Origin: Joyebacterum sp964521425 | GTDB lineage: Bacteria > Joyebacterota > Joyebacteria > Joyebacterales > Joyebacteraceae | Assembly (NCBI GenBank): GCA_964521425.1 | Contig: CAZFRO010000007.1 | Location: forward strand, 51,081-115,080 | Direction: 5' to 3' | DNA: 64,000 bases | Shown here: positions 23,845 through 31,678 of the stretch, piece by piece | Layout of the letters: each line of letters begins with the position of its first letter | Numbering within the stretch: position 1 is the stretch's first letter | Position numbers and translations under genes: made by a program | The notes under the pieces: model-generated | Databases searched by the model: none | Seen by the model: the letters and a program-made list of their open reading frames with translations, nothing else | Told to the model about the DNA's origin: nothing

Positions 23845-26169
23845 CTACTCTGACTCGACGTCCTCTGCCTGCTCGAGATCGAGAATGAGGCCCCTCGCCT
23901 CATCACTGATCGGATTGGCATCCAAGGCATCGCGGTATGATAGAAGAGCCGCCTCGCTGGCGCCGTTCGCGGCATGGAGCATCCCTGCCGCAATGTGGAA
24001 GCGCTCCATGGCCCCCCGTGATGCGGTGCCGCCTGCGACAAGCTCCGACGCGACATCCAGGCTCAGGGCCGCCTCTTCGACGCGACCAAGCTTGAGCAGC
24101 ACGATCGCGCGGTCGCTGTGTCCGACGATATCAGTAGGCCTGAGCTCGGTATAGCTATCGAGGTGCAAGAGAGCCGCCGCGTCATCGCCGGCGGAGGTCT
24201 CGAGCCGCGCCACCCACAGGATATATGATGCGCTGTCGGGACTGAGTTCGATCGCGCTTCGAAGCGCAGCGAGACCGTCGGTGAACCTCCCTGAGCGCAC
24301 AAGCGCTTCGCCATAGCGATACTCGTACTCGGACTTGCCGGGGTTCAACAGTACGGCCGCACCAAACCCGTCTACTGCGGCGCCCCAACGATTGGCCAGA
24401 GCGGCACGAGCGCCCTGCTCGAAATGAAGCCTCGCACGCTCGACCTGATCGACTCTGGGAATCACCTTTCGCGCGTCGATGACTACCTGAACGGGTTCAA
24501 GTTCGGCACTGAACTCGAACGACTGCGCGGCGCTCTCGATCGTCACCCACTCGTCGTACGTCCAGCCTCCGAGATCCACTGTCAGGGGAACCGGGGTCCT
24601 GAAGAACTCTCCCGTTTGCGTGATTGTTCCACGCACGAGATGGCCCCCGTGATCTGACACCGTCTCGTATTCAAGAACATACACGGGAAGCTCGGCTCGG
24701 TAGATCCACTCGTACAGGAACCAGTTCAGGTCCTTCCCTGAGATGTCGGAGAGAGCCCGGGCAAGATCGCGGAGACCTGTTGCCCCGCCGGCATGGTCCT
24801 GAGCGAGCGCTGTAAGCGTCCCGCAGTAGGCATCGTGACCCAGCATCTCATCGAGCATACCCATGACGGCTGATCCGCGTCCCCTCGCAATCCCCTTGTC
24901 GCAGTGCCCATCCGGGGCGATGCAGAGACTCAGAAGGGTCTGTTCTGAGGAGTCCGCCATCACACGAGCGAACTGACGGTGACGAAGCGCCCGCCTGAGC
25001 GCTGCCTCTTCCTCCCCACGAACATCCTCCAGCCACCGGATCTCCGCGTGAGCCGCAATCCCTTCAGAGACGAGCGCGCCGGCAGAGATCGAGTGTCCCC
25101 ACCAGCATCGAGCCAGCTCAAGGATGTACTTGTCGGGAGATGGAGACCCTGCCATCCCGCCTTCACTTGCCGCTTCCTCAACGATTATGAGACCGGGACC
25201 GGAGACGGCAGGGACACCGAGCGCGCCGATGGGAACCGCGACCACACTCAGCCAATCGTAGGGATAGGGCCCGAGACAGGTCTCCAGGAAACGGATCGGC
25301 TCCTTCACGACCTGAGCCTTCGGGACATGAACCTGTGTGCGGTACTCCGCATCCTGAGAGCCCGTATCATAGAACTGGTGATAGCCGAGAAAGAGATCGC
25401 CCACAAGTCCCCACGAGCTGTCGAGTCCACCGACAACAAGGGCAGCGGAGGAGATGGGAATGCTGGTCTGCCAGACATCCCCACCGGCGCACGAGCCCGG
25501 AACAACCACCGGCGTAGACGCCATGCCCGAGAGCGTCCCCGTGAAGAGACATGACTGACCGATCGGGTATCTCACCGTCGCATGAAATAGCGCAACGTCA
25601 CCGTCCCGCGGCGAGGGATACCAGGCATCCTCGCCGGTGAGGATCACAAGGCCGCCGCCGCCGTCGCCCGGATCGTGTGCCAGAGGCACCAGACCTTCAT
25701 ACGCGATTATGAGTTCGACATCGGCGGACTCATTTCCACGCGCTCTTCTCGAGGCGCCCGCCGGTTTGAGAAGCACTTCCATCCTGCGACCGGTGCGATC
25801 GAAACCCAGGGGATCACCACTCGCGGTCGTGAGAGAGAGAACTGTGAGCGCTTCGTTGAGCTCGAGTTTCATGGTGGGACCGTTCACACGCGCGACCAGG
25901 CGGCACTTGCCTGAGAGCCATCCCCGCCCGGGATCCACGCAGACATCGATCCTGTACCGCTCCACGTCCTGAGTGGCCAGGAGGCTCGCGGTCCGGGCTA
26001 TCCTGCCGTCGTCGAGGGCGAAGAGCTGTTCCAGGGCAGCCGGGATATGATCGGACATGGGTCCTGGAGGCGCCGCGCCGGACGGCAGCACCTGAGACTG
26101 CTGCGACGACGCTGCACCGGACATGAGCACGGTGAAGGCGACCATCACGGGCAGGAAGCATCTGATCAT
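23845..26169 (-). CDS. Secreted M1-aminopeptidase-like protein with degenerate active site and TPR tail
   Basis: A 774-residue protein with a signal peptide (residues 1-22) and GGAGG ahead of its ATG. The N-terminal beta domain and the central LGPYPYDWLSVVAVPIG... GPGLIIVEE stretch match M1 family peptidases. Where an active enzyme has HExxHxWWG then a downstream Glu ligand, this protein has LELARCWWG followed by SEGIAAHAEIRW: the Glu and the WWG frame remain but both zinc His residues are gone (Leu and Arg). It is therefore probably a catalytically dead relative used for binding. The last ~190 residues are four or five tetratricopeptide repeats. It is the first gene of a unit with trpS. Confidence 0.82.
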   Translation of the reverse strand: MIRCFLPVMVAFTVLMSGAASSQQSQVLPSGAAPPGPMSDHIPAALEQLFALDDGRIARTASLLATQDVERYRIDVCVDPGRGWLSGKCRLVARVNGPTMKLELNEALTVLSLTTASGDPLGFDRTGRRMEVLLKPAGASRRARGNESADVELIIAYEGLVPLAHDPGDGGGGLVILTGEDAWYPSPRDGDVALFHATVRYPIGQSCLFTGTLSGMASTPVVVPGSCAGGDVWQTSIPISSAALVVGGLDSSWGLVGDLFLGYHQFYDTGSQDAEYRTQVHVPKAQVVKEPIRFLETCLGPYPYDWLSVVAVPIGALGVPAVSGPGLIIVEEAASEGGMAGSPSPDKYILELARCWWGHSISAGALVSEGIAAHAEIRWLEDVRGEEEAALRRALRHRQFARVMADSSEQTLLSLCIAPDGHCDKGIARGRGSAVMGMLDEMLGHDAYCGTLTALAQDHAGGATGLRDLARALSDISGKDLNWFLYEWIYRAELPVYVLEYETVSDHGGHLVRGTITQTGEFFRTPVPLTVDLGGWTYDEWVTIESAAQSFEFSAELEPVQVVIDARKVIPRVDQVERARLHFEQGARAALANRWGAAVDGFGAAVLLNPGKSEYEYRYGEALVRSGRFTDGLAALRSAIELSPDSASYILWVARLETSAGDDAAALLHLDSYTELRPTDIVGHSDRAIVLLKLGRVEEAALSLDVASELVAGGTASRGAMERFHIAAGMLHAANGASEAALLSYRDALDANPISDEARGLILDLEQAEDVESE

Positions 26170-26214
26170 GGAACCTCCGCAGCCTGAGCGGTATGAGACC
26201 GTACAACTTGGGCC

Positions 26215-26243
26215 ATCTTAGCACCCTCGCCCCCGCTCGGCAA
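26215..26243 (-). promoter_or_regulatory. Promoter of the M1-like/trpS/phosphomutase run
   Basis: Minus strand TTGCCG (26243-26238), 17 bases, TAAGAT (26220-26215), about 45 bases from the start codon. Confidence 0.6.
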
Positions 26244-26288
26244 GGTCGCCTCAAGGCAAGCCGCCTTGACGAGCCCGGGCAACCCGTC

Positions 26289-26317
26289 TTGACGGAAGCG
26301 GGCTATGGCGTTATCAT
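26289..26317 (+). promoter_or_regulatory. Promoter of the IscU/NifU-like gene
   Basis: TTGACG (26289-26294), 17 bases, TATCAT (26312-26317); 33 bases to the start codon. Confidence 0.7.
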
Positions 26318-26350
26318 CAGCGTGCACGACAGGGAAAGGAGTAGGGTTAA

Positions 26351-26755
26351 ATGACACCGGTATATAGCGACAAGGTGCTGGAGCACTTCAAGAATCCGAG
26401 GAATGTCGGCGAACTTGAGAATCCGGACGGGGTAGGTCTCGAAGGCAACCCCGTCTGTGGAGATCTCATGGAGATCCAGATCAAGGTCGAGGACAACCAT
26501 ATCACGGATATCAGATTCAAGACGTTCGGCTGCGGTTCCGCAATCGCCACGAGCAGCATGGTGACCGAGATGGCCAAGGGCATGTCTCTCGAGGATGCCC
26601 TCAAAATCACGCGGAACAGCGTTGCGACTGCTCTGGATGGTCTGCCACCTCAGAAGATGCACTGCTCCAACCTGGCAGCAGACGCATTGCACAAGGCCAT
26701 CAAGGACTATCTGAAGAAGCAGGAGGCGGGCCCGGACGAAGACTCGAGCTCGTAG
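26351..26755 (+). CDS. iscU: IscU/NifU-type Fe-S cluster assembly scaffold
   Basis: A 134-residue scaffold on which nascent Fe-S clusters are built before transfer to client proteins. Three ligand cysteines sit in their conserved settings: NPVCGD (Cys36, with Asp38), FGCGSAIA (Cys61) and MHCSNLAADAL (Cys105). The ATG follows AAAGGAG. The C-terminus is an acidic, Ser-rich tail. No cysteine desulfurase, IscA, HscA or IscR gene is in the window, so it works with partners encoded elsewhere. The organism clearly needs clusters: the HdrABC/Frd-like operon and probably TrpRS are clients. Two small membrane protein genes follow on the same strand. Confidence 0.93.
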   Translation: MTPVYSDKVLEHFKNPRNVGELENPDGVGLEGNPVCGDLMEIQIKVEDNHITDIRFKTFGCGSAIATSSMVTEMAKGMSLEDALKITRNSVATALDGLPPQKMHCSNLAADALHKAIKDYLKKQEAGPDEDSSS

Positions 26756-26860
26756 GACAGGGACGAGGATAGCGTCACAGCCGTTCCGGTGGTTCGTTCG
26801 GAGCGGCAATTGGTTCCGGTCTAGGGGGGCAGGTCAGCGCGGCGTATGGAGGGATTGGCC

Positions 26861-27178
26861 ATGGAGGAGACTCCGCAAGTCCAGCCACAGATGAATACCA
26901 CGCAGGTGATCAAACCGCATCGTGGCGGTGTGGTCCTGGCACTCGGCATCATCGGGATTGTACTGTGCTTCATCACCGGCATCATCGCCTGGGTGATGGG
27001 AAAGAACGATCTCGTGGAGATGGCGCAGGGACTGCGTGACCCTGAGGGTGAGGGTATGACCCGCGCCGGCATGATCTGCGGCATCATCGGAGTCGTCCTG
27101 TCAGCGATAGGGATTCTCTGGTGGCTCGTTGCGGTGTTCATCATTGGCACGGCCGGCTTGATGGAAGCCGGGATGTAG
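26861..27178 (+). CDS. DUF4190-like small membrane protein
   Basis: A 105-residue protein. ATG 26861 is chosen since GGAGG lies 8 bases upstream; the ATG at 26846 overlaps that site. After a Gln/Thr-rich N-terminus come two hydrophobic hairpins (GGVVLALGIIGIVLCFITGIIAWVMG and MICGIIGVVLSAIGILWWLVAVFI) with Gly-rich turns, the layout of DUF4190. Members are integral membrane proteins of unknown role in Gram-positive and candidate-phylum bacteria. It is 12 bases upstream of the DUF2752 gene, so the two are probably co-expressed. Confidence 0.7.
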   Translation: MEETPQVQPQMNTTQVIKPHRGGVVLALGIIGIVLCFITGIIAWVMGKNDLVEMAQGLRDPEGEGMTRAGMICGIIGVVLSAIGILWWLVAVFIIGTAGLMEAGM

Positions 27179-27190
27179 GGACCCGTTCGG

Positions 27191-27610
27191 GTGAGAGTTG
27201 AGCTGGTTCGGGGAACATCAGGATACCGCGCACCGGGCGCAGCAGTCGTTGCAGCGATCATACTGGTCGCGCTCGGACTGACTGTCGCCTGGCTGGAGAC
27301 GTCACATCAAGGCCCCGTCGTCTGCCCGTTCAGGGCGGTGACGGGGCTTCCCTGTCCAACCTGTGGGCTTGTAAGAACTACAGCGGCGCTTCTTCATGGC
27401 CGAATCGGAGAAGCCGTTCTCACGAACCCGTTCGACGCATTCTTCCTCATCGTCGTCGTACCGGTTGGCATTGTGTTCTGGTCTCTGAATCTCGCCTTCG
27501 GATTGGCGGTAAGGGTATATTCAGGCAGAACCGAGCGCATGGTGTTCTGGTGGACCGTGGGAGCGGTGGTCGCAGCCAACTGGGTCTACGTGCTGGTCAC
27601 ACAGGTCTAG
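27191..27610 (+). CDS. DUF2752 membrane protein
   Basis: A 139-residue protein from GTG 27191, 12 bases after the preceding stop; the ribosome site is weak, consistent with translational coupling. The motif CPFRAVTGLPCPTCGLVRTTAALLHG followed by NPFDAFFL is the DUF2752 signature (CPxxxxTGxPCPxCGxTRA), with three membrane segments. The Cys-rich loop suggests metal or redox chemistry at the membrane surface, but the family has no established function. Its stop is 26 bases from the convergent lytic transglycosylase stop. Confidence 0.8.
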   Translation: MRVELVRGTSGYRAPGAAVVAAIILVALGLTVAWLETSHQGPVVCPFRAVTGLPCPTCGLVRTTAALLHGRIGEAVLTNPFDAFFLIVVVPVGIVFWSLNLAFGLAVRVYSGRTERMVFWWTVGAVVAANWVYVLVTQV

Positions 27611-27636
27611 TGCAGGAACGCGCACCCGGCCCCACG

Positions 27637-29928
27637 CTAATCCCCATTCACTCCATAGATCTCATCGTAGGTCCGGTAGTAGCGATAGACTCGCCGCACG
27701 TAGTTCGATGTCTCCGAGAAGCCGATGTCCTCTACGAAGACATCGGAGTCTGATGTGCCGCCGTACTTCCACCAGCGCTTGACGTTGTCCGGTCCTCCGT
27801 TGTACGCGGCGAGCGCCCTCAACAGATCTCCGTCGAAATCGTCAAGCTGCAGTGACAGGTAGTAGACGCCGAAGTGGACGTTGGTCCCTGGATCGAGCAG
27901 ATGCGACAGATGAAAACCGCGGTGCCCGACCCGGCGCGCAATCCAGCGTCCGGTCGGCGGCATGATCTGCGTGAGCCCCCGCGCTCCAACCCAGGAGACG
28001 GCGTCGAACTCGAACAGGCTCTCCTGACGCATCAGTGAGTAGACGATGTGCGGCTCGAGATCCCGCTCTCTGGATTCGGCCCCGACGATCTCCGAGAAAT
28101 GCCTGGGGCAGATCTTCTTTCTCAGATAGATGGGGGCATCGCTTAGGTCCTCCGCCGGTGACATGGCAAGGATTCTCTCGGCGATGCGGATGGCCCGTTT
28201 GTTGAGGCTGCTGTTCTCGCAGTAGATCGCGAGGATGTCGAGGGCGACTGGATCGGTACGAATCTCCCTCTCAAGGAGGGCGAGTTCCCGTTCCGCCTCC
28301 GGCCGCATGTGGAGTGCCAGCATGTGGTCGGCCCGAATCATGTGGGGTAGATTCATGAGGCGCTGCCTGGTGGCCATCCGCTCGACCGGAGCCAGGGCCT
28401 GCCCATACCACTCCCCGACCCATCTCCCGAACTCGTCCGCCTCGCGTCCCCAGAGACGCACCTCGAAGCCTCTCGTGGTGTCCTCGGTCGGAGTCTCGTC
28501 TGTGGGGAAACGATGAGGAGCGTCGAGGACATCGAGGCGCTCGAGTGACCTTCGCCCATAGTAGGAGTCGCGATCAGCATCGGCCGCTTCGCGATAGATC
28601 TCCGTGGCCTCATCCGTATGCAGAAGGAGTTCGCGCACCTTGCCGATCCAATAGAGGGCGCGCGCCGTGGTTGTACCGTTGCCTCCCGCGTAAATGTCGG
28701 CGAATGCCGCTTCGGCCTCATCCATCAGGCCACGCTTGAACAGGCATAGTCCCGCTCTGAACCTCGCGTCGGATATGTGTTCGCTTCGGGGGTAGGATTC
28801 GGCGAGTCTCTGATACTCGGCGGCTGCCTCCTCCCACCTGCGCTCGTCCTCAAGAAGGCGGGCCTTCTCCCACTGGGCGTCGGCCGCCTCGGGCCTCTCG
28901 GGATGAAGTGCGATGTACTCATCGTACGTGGCGAGGCTCTCCTCGACGCGCCCTATCGCTCGGCGACAGTAAGCCAGTTTGAGCCACGCCAGATCGTAGT
29001 ACTCACCGTCGCTATCAAATTCGACGGCGTCCTCGAACTTGTGGGCCGCCGTCCTGTAGCTTCGCTTTCGTTGGTAGCTCCGACCGAGGAAGTAGGTGGC
29101 CTCCGCCGCGAACTCCTGCTCGTCGTTGTTCCTGATGTAGTAGCTCAAGAACTCTGCCGCATCACGGTAGAGCTTTCTATTATAGAGAACCAGCCCCTGA
29201 TGGTAACGATCGGTGAACGACCTCGATAGCCTGCGGCCTCTCTTCATGGCGTCGTGGGAGTGACGCGATCTCGGGTAATCGTTGACGGCCGTCCTGTAGC
29301 TCGCCTTCGCTGCCTCGTGGTCCCCCCTCTTCTCGAGCGTCAGACCCATCTGGTAGTGCGCGCTCGCACTCACATCGTAGCTGCTCGATTTCGTGAGCAG
29401 CACGCGGTACCACTGGAGAGCCATGTCCCAGTCGGACGATTTCCTGTACGTGTCGGCGAGTTCCTCAATGGCCCCCAGATCGAGAGACGTATCCTGATCG
29501 TCATCTATCACCTCCCGGAGCAGCTCCACCGCGCGCTCCTGATCGCCGCCTTCTCGCGCCGTCACGGCCATTCTGATCAGTACGACATCGCTGATGTCGC
29601 GGAGTTCCGGTAGTGAGGCCGCGTACGCATCGAGCGCCCTTTCCCAGTCCTCCTCCCGCTCGTAGGAACGTCCCGCCATGAATCGCGACCGGGCGGCGAG
29701 TCTCCGGAAGTACACACCGTCGCCTGCGTCGTGACCGGCTATGATGACGGCGACGTCACCGAAGATCTGCGATGCCGTGCGGTAGTCGCCGTCATCATAG
29801 TGGAGACCCGCGAGCGCATAGAGCGAGTCGGCTGACGCGCGCCATGACGCCGGAGCCTGTGATGGAAGGGCTATGCAGCAGACAAGAGCAACCGGAAGCC
29901 AGATTCTCCTGATGGTCATTCTCCTCAT
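27637..29928 (-). CDS. Lytic transglycosylase (SLT domain) with TPR superhelix
   Basis: A 763-residue periplasmic enzyme of the Slt70 type that cuts peptidoglycan glycan strands to 1,6-anhydro products. Signal peptide residues 1-25. Residues about 30-560 are TPR-like helical repeats (e.g. YRTAVNDYPRSRHSHDAMKR, YLGRSYQRKRSYRTAAHKF). The C-terminal ~150 residues are the SLT domain: LMRQESLF with the catalytic Glu, GARGLTQIMPPTG, and LAAYNGGPDNVKRW. Start 29928 has AAAGG upstream; 29919 is an alternative. The long repeat region probably forms a ring as in E. coli Slt70. It lies 77 bases downstream of the CoADR-like gene. Confidence 0.92.
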   Translation of the reverse strand: MRRMTIRRIWLPVALVCCIALPSQAPASWRASADSLYALAGLHYDDGDYRTASQIFGDVAVIIAGHDAGDGVYFRRLAARSRFMAGRSYEREEDWERALDAYAASLPELRDISDVVLIRMAVTAREGGDQERAVELLREVIDDDQDTSLDLGAIEELADTYRKSSDWDMALQWYRVLLTKSSSYDVSASAHYQMGLTLEKRGDHEAAKASYRTAVNDYPRSRHSHDAMKRGRRLSRSFTDRYHQGLVLYNRKLYRDAAEFLSYYIRNNDEQEFAAEATYFLGRSYQRKRSYRTAAHKFEDAVEFDSDGEYYDLAWLKLAYCRRAIGRVEESLATYDEYIALHPERPEAADAQWEKARLLEDERRWEEAAAEYQRLAESYPRSEHISDARFRAGLCLFKRGLMDEAEAAFADIYAGGNGTTTARALYWIGKVRELLLHTDEATEIYREAADADRDSYYGRRSLERLDVLDAPHRFPTDETPTEDTTRGFEVRLWGREADEFGRWVGEWYGQALAPVERMATRQRLMNLPHMIRADHMLALHMRPEAERELALLEREIRTDPVALDILAIYCENSSLNKRAIRIAERILAMSPAEDLSDAPIYLRKKICPRHFSEIVGAESRERDLEPHIVYSLMRQESLFEFDAVSWVGARGLTQIMPPTGRWIARRVGHRGFHLSHLLDPGTNVHFGVYYLSLQLDDFDGDLLRALAAYNGGPDNVKRWWKYGGTSDSDVFVEDIGFSETSNYVRRVYRYYRTYDEIYGVNGD

Positions 29929-30005
29929 CTTTCGCCTTTGCCGGTGAGCATGTCTGAACCTGCAAGTTCCTGTCCTGAGACTGCGCTTGATGACCCAGAG
30001 ACGCG

Positions 30006-31379
30006 TCATCTCCCGAGTTTCTTCACCGCCTGCCCCGCCGCGACGAGCACCGGGTCCCAGACGGGCGAGAAGGGCGGCGCGTAGCTCATGTCGATCGCCG
30101 CCAGGTCGGAGACGGTCATGCGCCCATAGATGGCGGTCGCGACCGTGTCGATCCGTTTCGCCGCACCCTCGGCGCCGATGATCTGGGCGCCCAGCAGACG
30201 TCCCGATTCTCTCTCAAAGATGATCTTGACGGTGATCGGTCCCCCACCCGGGTACGCGTGCGAGCGTGACCGCGCCCTGATCCTGGCCGAGTCGACCACA
30301 AACCCAGCCTTCTCAGCAGCCGCAGTCGAGAGGCCGGTCTGCGCGGCTTCGAGACCAAAGATCTTTGTGACGTTGGTTCCTGCGACACCCGCGAACTTCC
30401 TGCTCCCACCGACGGCGTTCTCACCGGCTATCCGACCCTGCTTGTTGGCCGTGGTCCCGAGTGGAATCCACGTCGGTCGCCCCGTCACCATGTGCGTAGC
30501 CTCGGAGCAATCGCCCGCTGCGAGAACCGAGGGTGCGCTTGTGATCTGACGTGCATCGACGCGGATGGCGCCGCTCTCACCAAGCTCAAGTCCGCCGCTT
30601 TCTGCCAGCGCCGTGTTCGGTCTGACCCCGGCTGACACGATAACCATCTCTGACGGGATACGCTGCCCGGAGGCGACCACGTATCCGACGCTGTTGCCGG
30701 CGCCACCCTCGAAGCCCTCGACCTTCGTCTCGGTGCGGACCGTGACTCCCTTGTCCGCAAGTTCACGGGCAACGATCTCACTCATATCGGGATCGTAGTT
30801 CGAAAGCAGTGTCGGAAGAAGCTCGAGCACCGTGACTGCAATGTCACGCTCAACCAGCGCCTCGGCCATCTCGAGCCCGATGTAGCCCCCGCCGAGAACG
30901 GTGGCGTTCTTGACGGCGTGATCCTCGATGAACTGTCTTATGGCGTCGCCGTCAGGGACGGTCCTCAGCACGAAGACACCCGGAAGCTCCATCCCGGAGA
31001 GCGGTGGGATCGTAGCCCGCGCTCCCGTACCGATTACGAGCGCGTCGAACTCGAGCGTCTCGGTGCCACCGGGGTGATCGTAGGTGACGGTCTTGGCTCT
31101 CGGATCGAGAGCAAGAGCGTTCGACTCGAGACGGACATCGATGTGTCGTTCGCGTCGGAAGAAGTCGGCATCGTAGGCGATGAGATCCTCTCGCTTCTCG
31201 ACCACGCCGGAGATGTAGTAGGGAAGCGAGCAGGCGCCGTACGAGACTATCCGGCCGCGTTCCAGCACGACTATCTCAATGTCGGGTCTGAGCCTTCGAG
31301 CCCGGCTGGCAGCGCTCATGCCGGCGGCGTCACCTCCGACGACCAGCAGTCGTCCTCCCTCTCTCATGGCTGGGGGCAC
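30006..31379 (-). CDS. CoA-disulfide-reductase-like FAD/NAD(P)H oxidoreductase
   Basis: A 457-residue flavoprotein from GTG 31379 (AGGAGG 9 bases upstream; ATG 31388 abuts that site). LLVVGGDAAGMSAASRARR binds FAD, ATVLGGGYIGLEMAEAL binds NAD(P)H, and VLAAGDCSE is the second FAD contact. SYGACSLPYYISG contains the single active-site Cys of the CoADR/NADH oxidase/peroxidase group (SYxxCxLPY), distinct from two-Cys disulfide reductases. The C-terminal dimerisation domain ends with SYAPPFSPVWDPV. Likely roles: reducing CoA disulfide, persulfides or polysulfide, or detoxifying oxygen. No rhodanese domain is attached. The exact substrate cannot be set from sequence. Confidence 0.88.
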   Translation of the reverse strand: MPPAMREGGRLLVVGGDAAGMSAASRARRLRPDIEIVVLERGRIVSYGACSLPYYISGVVEKREDLIAYDADFFRRERHIDVRLESNALALDPRAKTVTYDHPGGTETLEFDALVIGTGARATIPPLSGMELPGVFVLRTVPDGDAIRQFIEDHAVKNATVLGGGYIGLEMAEALVERDIAVTVLELLPTLLSNYDPDMSEIVARELADKGVTVRTETKVEGFEGGAGNSVGYVVASGQRIPSEMVIVSAGVRPNTALAESGGLELGESGAIRVDARQITSAPSVLAAGDCSEATHMVTGRPTWIPLGTTANKQGRIAGENAVGGSRKFAGVAGTNVTKIFGLEAAQTGLSTAAAEKAGFVVDSARIRARSRSHAYPGGGPITVKIIFERESGRLLGAQIIGAEGAAKRIDTVATAIYGRMTVSDLAAIDMSYAPPFSPVWDPVLVAAGQAVKKLGR

Positions 31380-31678
31380 CTGTGTCATCCTCCTGTAGTG
31401 GTTGGGAATGTGTTCGGAAGAAGAACATCCGCCCATCAGCGGAAGATCCTCTCATCTATATATAGAGTGGCTCGTCGGCCCCCGCAGGCAGACCGCGAGT
31501 CTTGCACCCACAGGGACATGTACACATGACTAGCACACTGAGGGACGCCCCGCAAGCGGGGCGACGGGTAGGATGGGGCTTCTGGGATGCTCCCTGATCG
31601 CAGTCGTAGATTCGCTCAGGAGATCACTCTCGCAGATCTCTGCCTGCGCGACACGGCATGTGCGTGGTGGCCGCGGAC
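31380..31678. other. Intergenic region with hairpin and TATATA palindrome
   Basis: It separates the CoADR-like gene from the stop of the C25 gene. CGCCCCGC-AA-GCGGGGCG (31546-31563) is a compact inverted repeat that may terminate the secreted-protein operon, without a T tract. TCTATATATAGA near 31456-31467 is a perfect AT palindrome and could contain the -10 box for the CoADR-like gene. No supported gene. Confidence 0.5.

Noticed and set aside
31546..31563. Possible IS or transposon end
   Set aside because: A lone short palindrome with no transposase and no second end; more likely a hairpin terminator.
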